Shown here piece after piece: positions 63,125 through 64,000 of a DNA stretch of 64,000 nucleotides. The DNA is from Carposina sasakii. Lineage: Eukaryota > Arthropoda > Insecta > Lepidoptera > Carposinidae. How positions within the stretch are numbered: position 1 is the stretch's first letter; every line of letters begins with the position of its first letter. The DNA is taken from positions 4,898,001 through 4,962,000 of the forward strand of contig CP053167.1 in the NCBI GenBank assembly GCA_014607495.2, in the 5' to 3' direction. The translations under genes and the position numbers were made by a program. The notes beneath the pieces are model-generated. The model was given only the letters and a program-made list of their open reading frames with translations. It was not told the origin of the DNA and did not search any database.

Positions 63125-64000
63125 AATACGAGTAATAAGTTTATTTATTTTATTTCATTTATTTCTTTATATAAAACATATGATATGAATTTAAAATACT
63201 ACCGGGATTGGTCCACCACTCATTCTCGCCTCTGCAACTCCTGTGAGCCAGGATCAACAGAGGCGATCAGAAAAATGCATAACATAGCATAGAAAATCCG
63301 GGGACCTAACTAGCGACTATAAAGCATTAAAACTAATAGAAAAACAGAATGTGAAGTATGAAGATAGGTATGCTTAATATTACATTAAACACTGACTGAC
63401 AATATTATTACAATTGGAACATACGGCTACTTTATGTTACCTATGAGTTATTATACAAATTTCTTTGAAGGCATGGAAGTTGTGCTTAGATGAGATAAGG
63501 TCATAATGATAAATCGGTCTGGAGACAGATTCAATAGAATTTAACATTTGATTACGGGCATTAGACCAAAGTCCACATTCCCAAAGAATTTGATGGGAAC
63601 TTTGTTGTACGGGACAATTGTTGGCGAATGAACAGTCACAGTAAGGTGTTGGAACTAACTTAAAGGTGTATAGTTTACTCTTAAAATTACCATGTCCAGT
63701 GAGAAACTGCGGGTGATCAACCTCAATCCAAGGCATTTTTAAACGTTCGGATACGGGAAAAAATTGTACAAGTCTTTGCCTTTAGTTGACGAGTCCCACC
63801 TAGACTGCCACTCATCAACTAAGGTATCCTCAATGTTTATCAAATAATCTGTTTATTCTAAGCCTATCACGGAGTTTAACGAAGTCGTTGTTAATATTTT
63901 TATTTCGGAAATAGTTCGATGCCCTACGCTGCAGTTCCAGATCTGAAATTAATTTAAAATACTGCATACTAACAATTTCATTGTTTATAAAAGGGTATTT
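63125..64000 (-). pseudogene. LINE 3' part, minus strand, runs off window
   Basis: Coding similarity runs from the window edge to 63437 on the minus strand: 'LVDEWQSRWDSSTKGK', 'RLKMPWIEVDHPQFLTGHG', 'KSKLYTFKLVPTPYCDC' and 'HQILWECGLWSNARNQML'. These are hallmarks of the C-terminal RNase H/zinc-knuckle region of I/R1/Jockey-type LINEs in insects. A one-base shift at the A run 63758-63763 separates the two frames, so the copy is dead. A 3' UTR to about 63125 ends in AATAAA-rich repeats. The upstream RT lies beyond the window. Confidence 0.8.

Overview
The window looks like a stretch of lepidopteran (moth or butterfly) nuclear genome. It is AT-rich and non-prokaryotic, with spliced genes, and dense in repeats typical of Lepidoptera: Helitron-like elements with TC...CTAG ends, tRNA-related SINEs, foldback MITEs, a Mag-like LTR element and a Penelope-like element. 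Host coding sequence is sparse; most of the 64 kb is transposon sequence or unassigned AT-rich DNA. No species or database assignment was possible from sequence alone; family names come from motifs recognised by eye.

Layout. 0-2.6 kb: a dispersed-repeat fragment and a dead LINE 3' end. 3.8-9.2 kb: a Mag-like Ty3/gypsy element (112-bp LTRs differing at one base, 5-bp target duplication cattc, one in-frame stop in integrase) sitting inside an older Helitron-like repeat. 9.6-16.8 kb: a second gypsy element, Mdg3/micropia-like, with two 311-bp LTRs identical base for base and a 4-bp target duplication; its gag is split by a 615-bp Helitron-like repeat that keeps the frame. 17-22.4 kb: dispersed repeats and MITEs. 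22.7-26.1 kb: two Penelope-like (PLE) copies head to head as a 3.4-kb inverted dimer inside one 14-bp direct repeat, each arm carrying a hammerhead-ribozyme-like motif. 27-39 kb: MITEs, Helitron-like elements, a perfect 103-bp inverted repeat with a 2-base spacer, and a tRNA-like SINE.

40.0-44.1 kb (minus strand): an uninterrupted 1359-codon gene for a secreted Gly/Gln-rich protein with about 35 repeats of 30-37 residues, with a TATA box upstream. I do not recognise it; it looks like a structural silk, cuticle or coat type secreted protein. 48.1-55.3 kb (minus strand): two tandem five-exon genes for secreted proteins resembling the juvenile-hormone-binding-protein/takeout superfamily. All splice sites and phases were read from the sequence; exons 3 and 4 have the same lengths (140 and 126 nt) in both genes, so they are duplicates. 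Their introns are packed with dispersed repeats. 55.8-64 kb: more MITEs, SINEs and Helitron-like copies, ending in the 3' part of a minus-strand LINE with a zinc-knuckle-like tail.

The host genes do not form an operon or obvious pathway. They are secreted-protein genes in repeat-rich DNA. The most striking material is the single-insertion PLE inverted dimer with paired ribozyme motifs, the large repetitive secreted protein, the apparently young gypsy element carrying a nested in-frame insertion, and the perfect palindrome.
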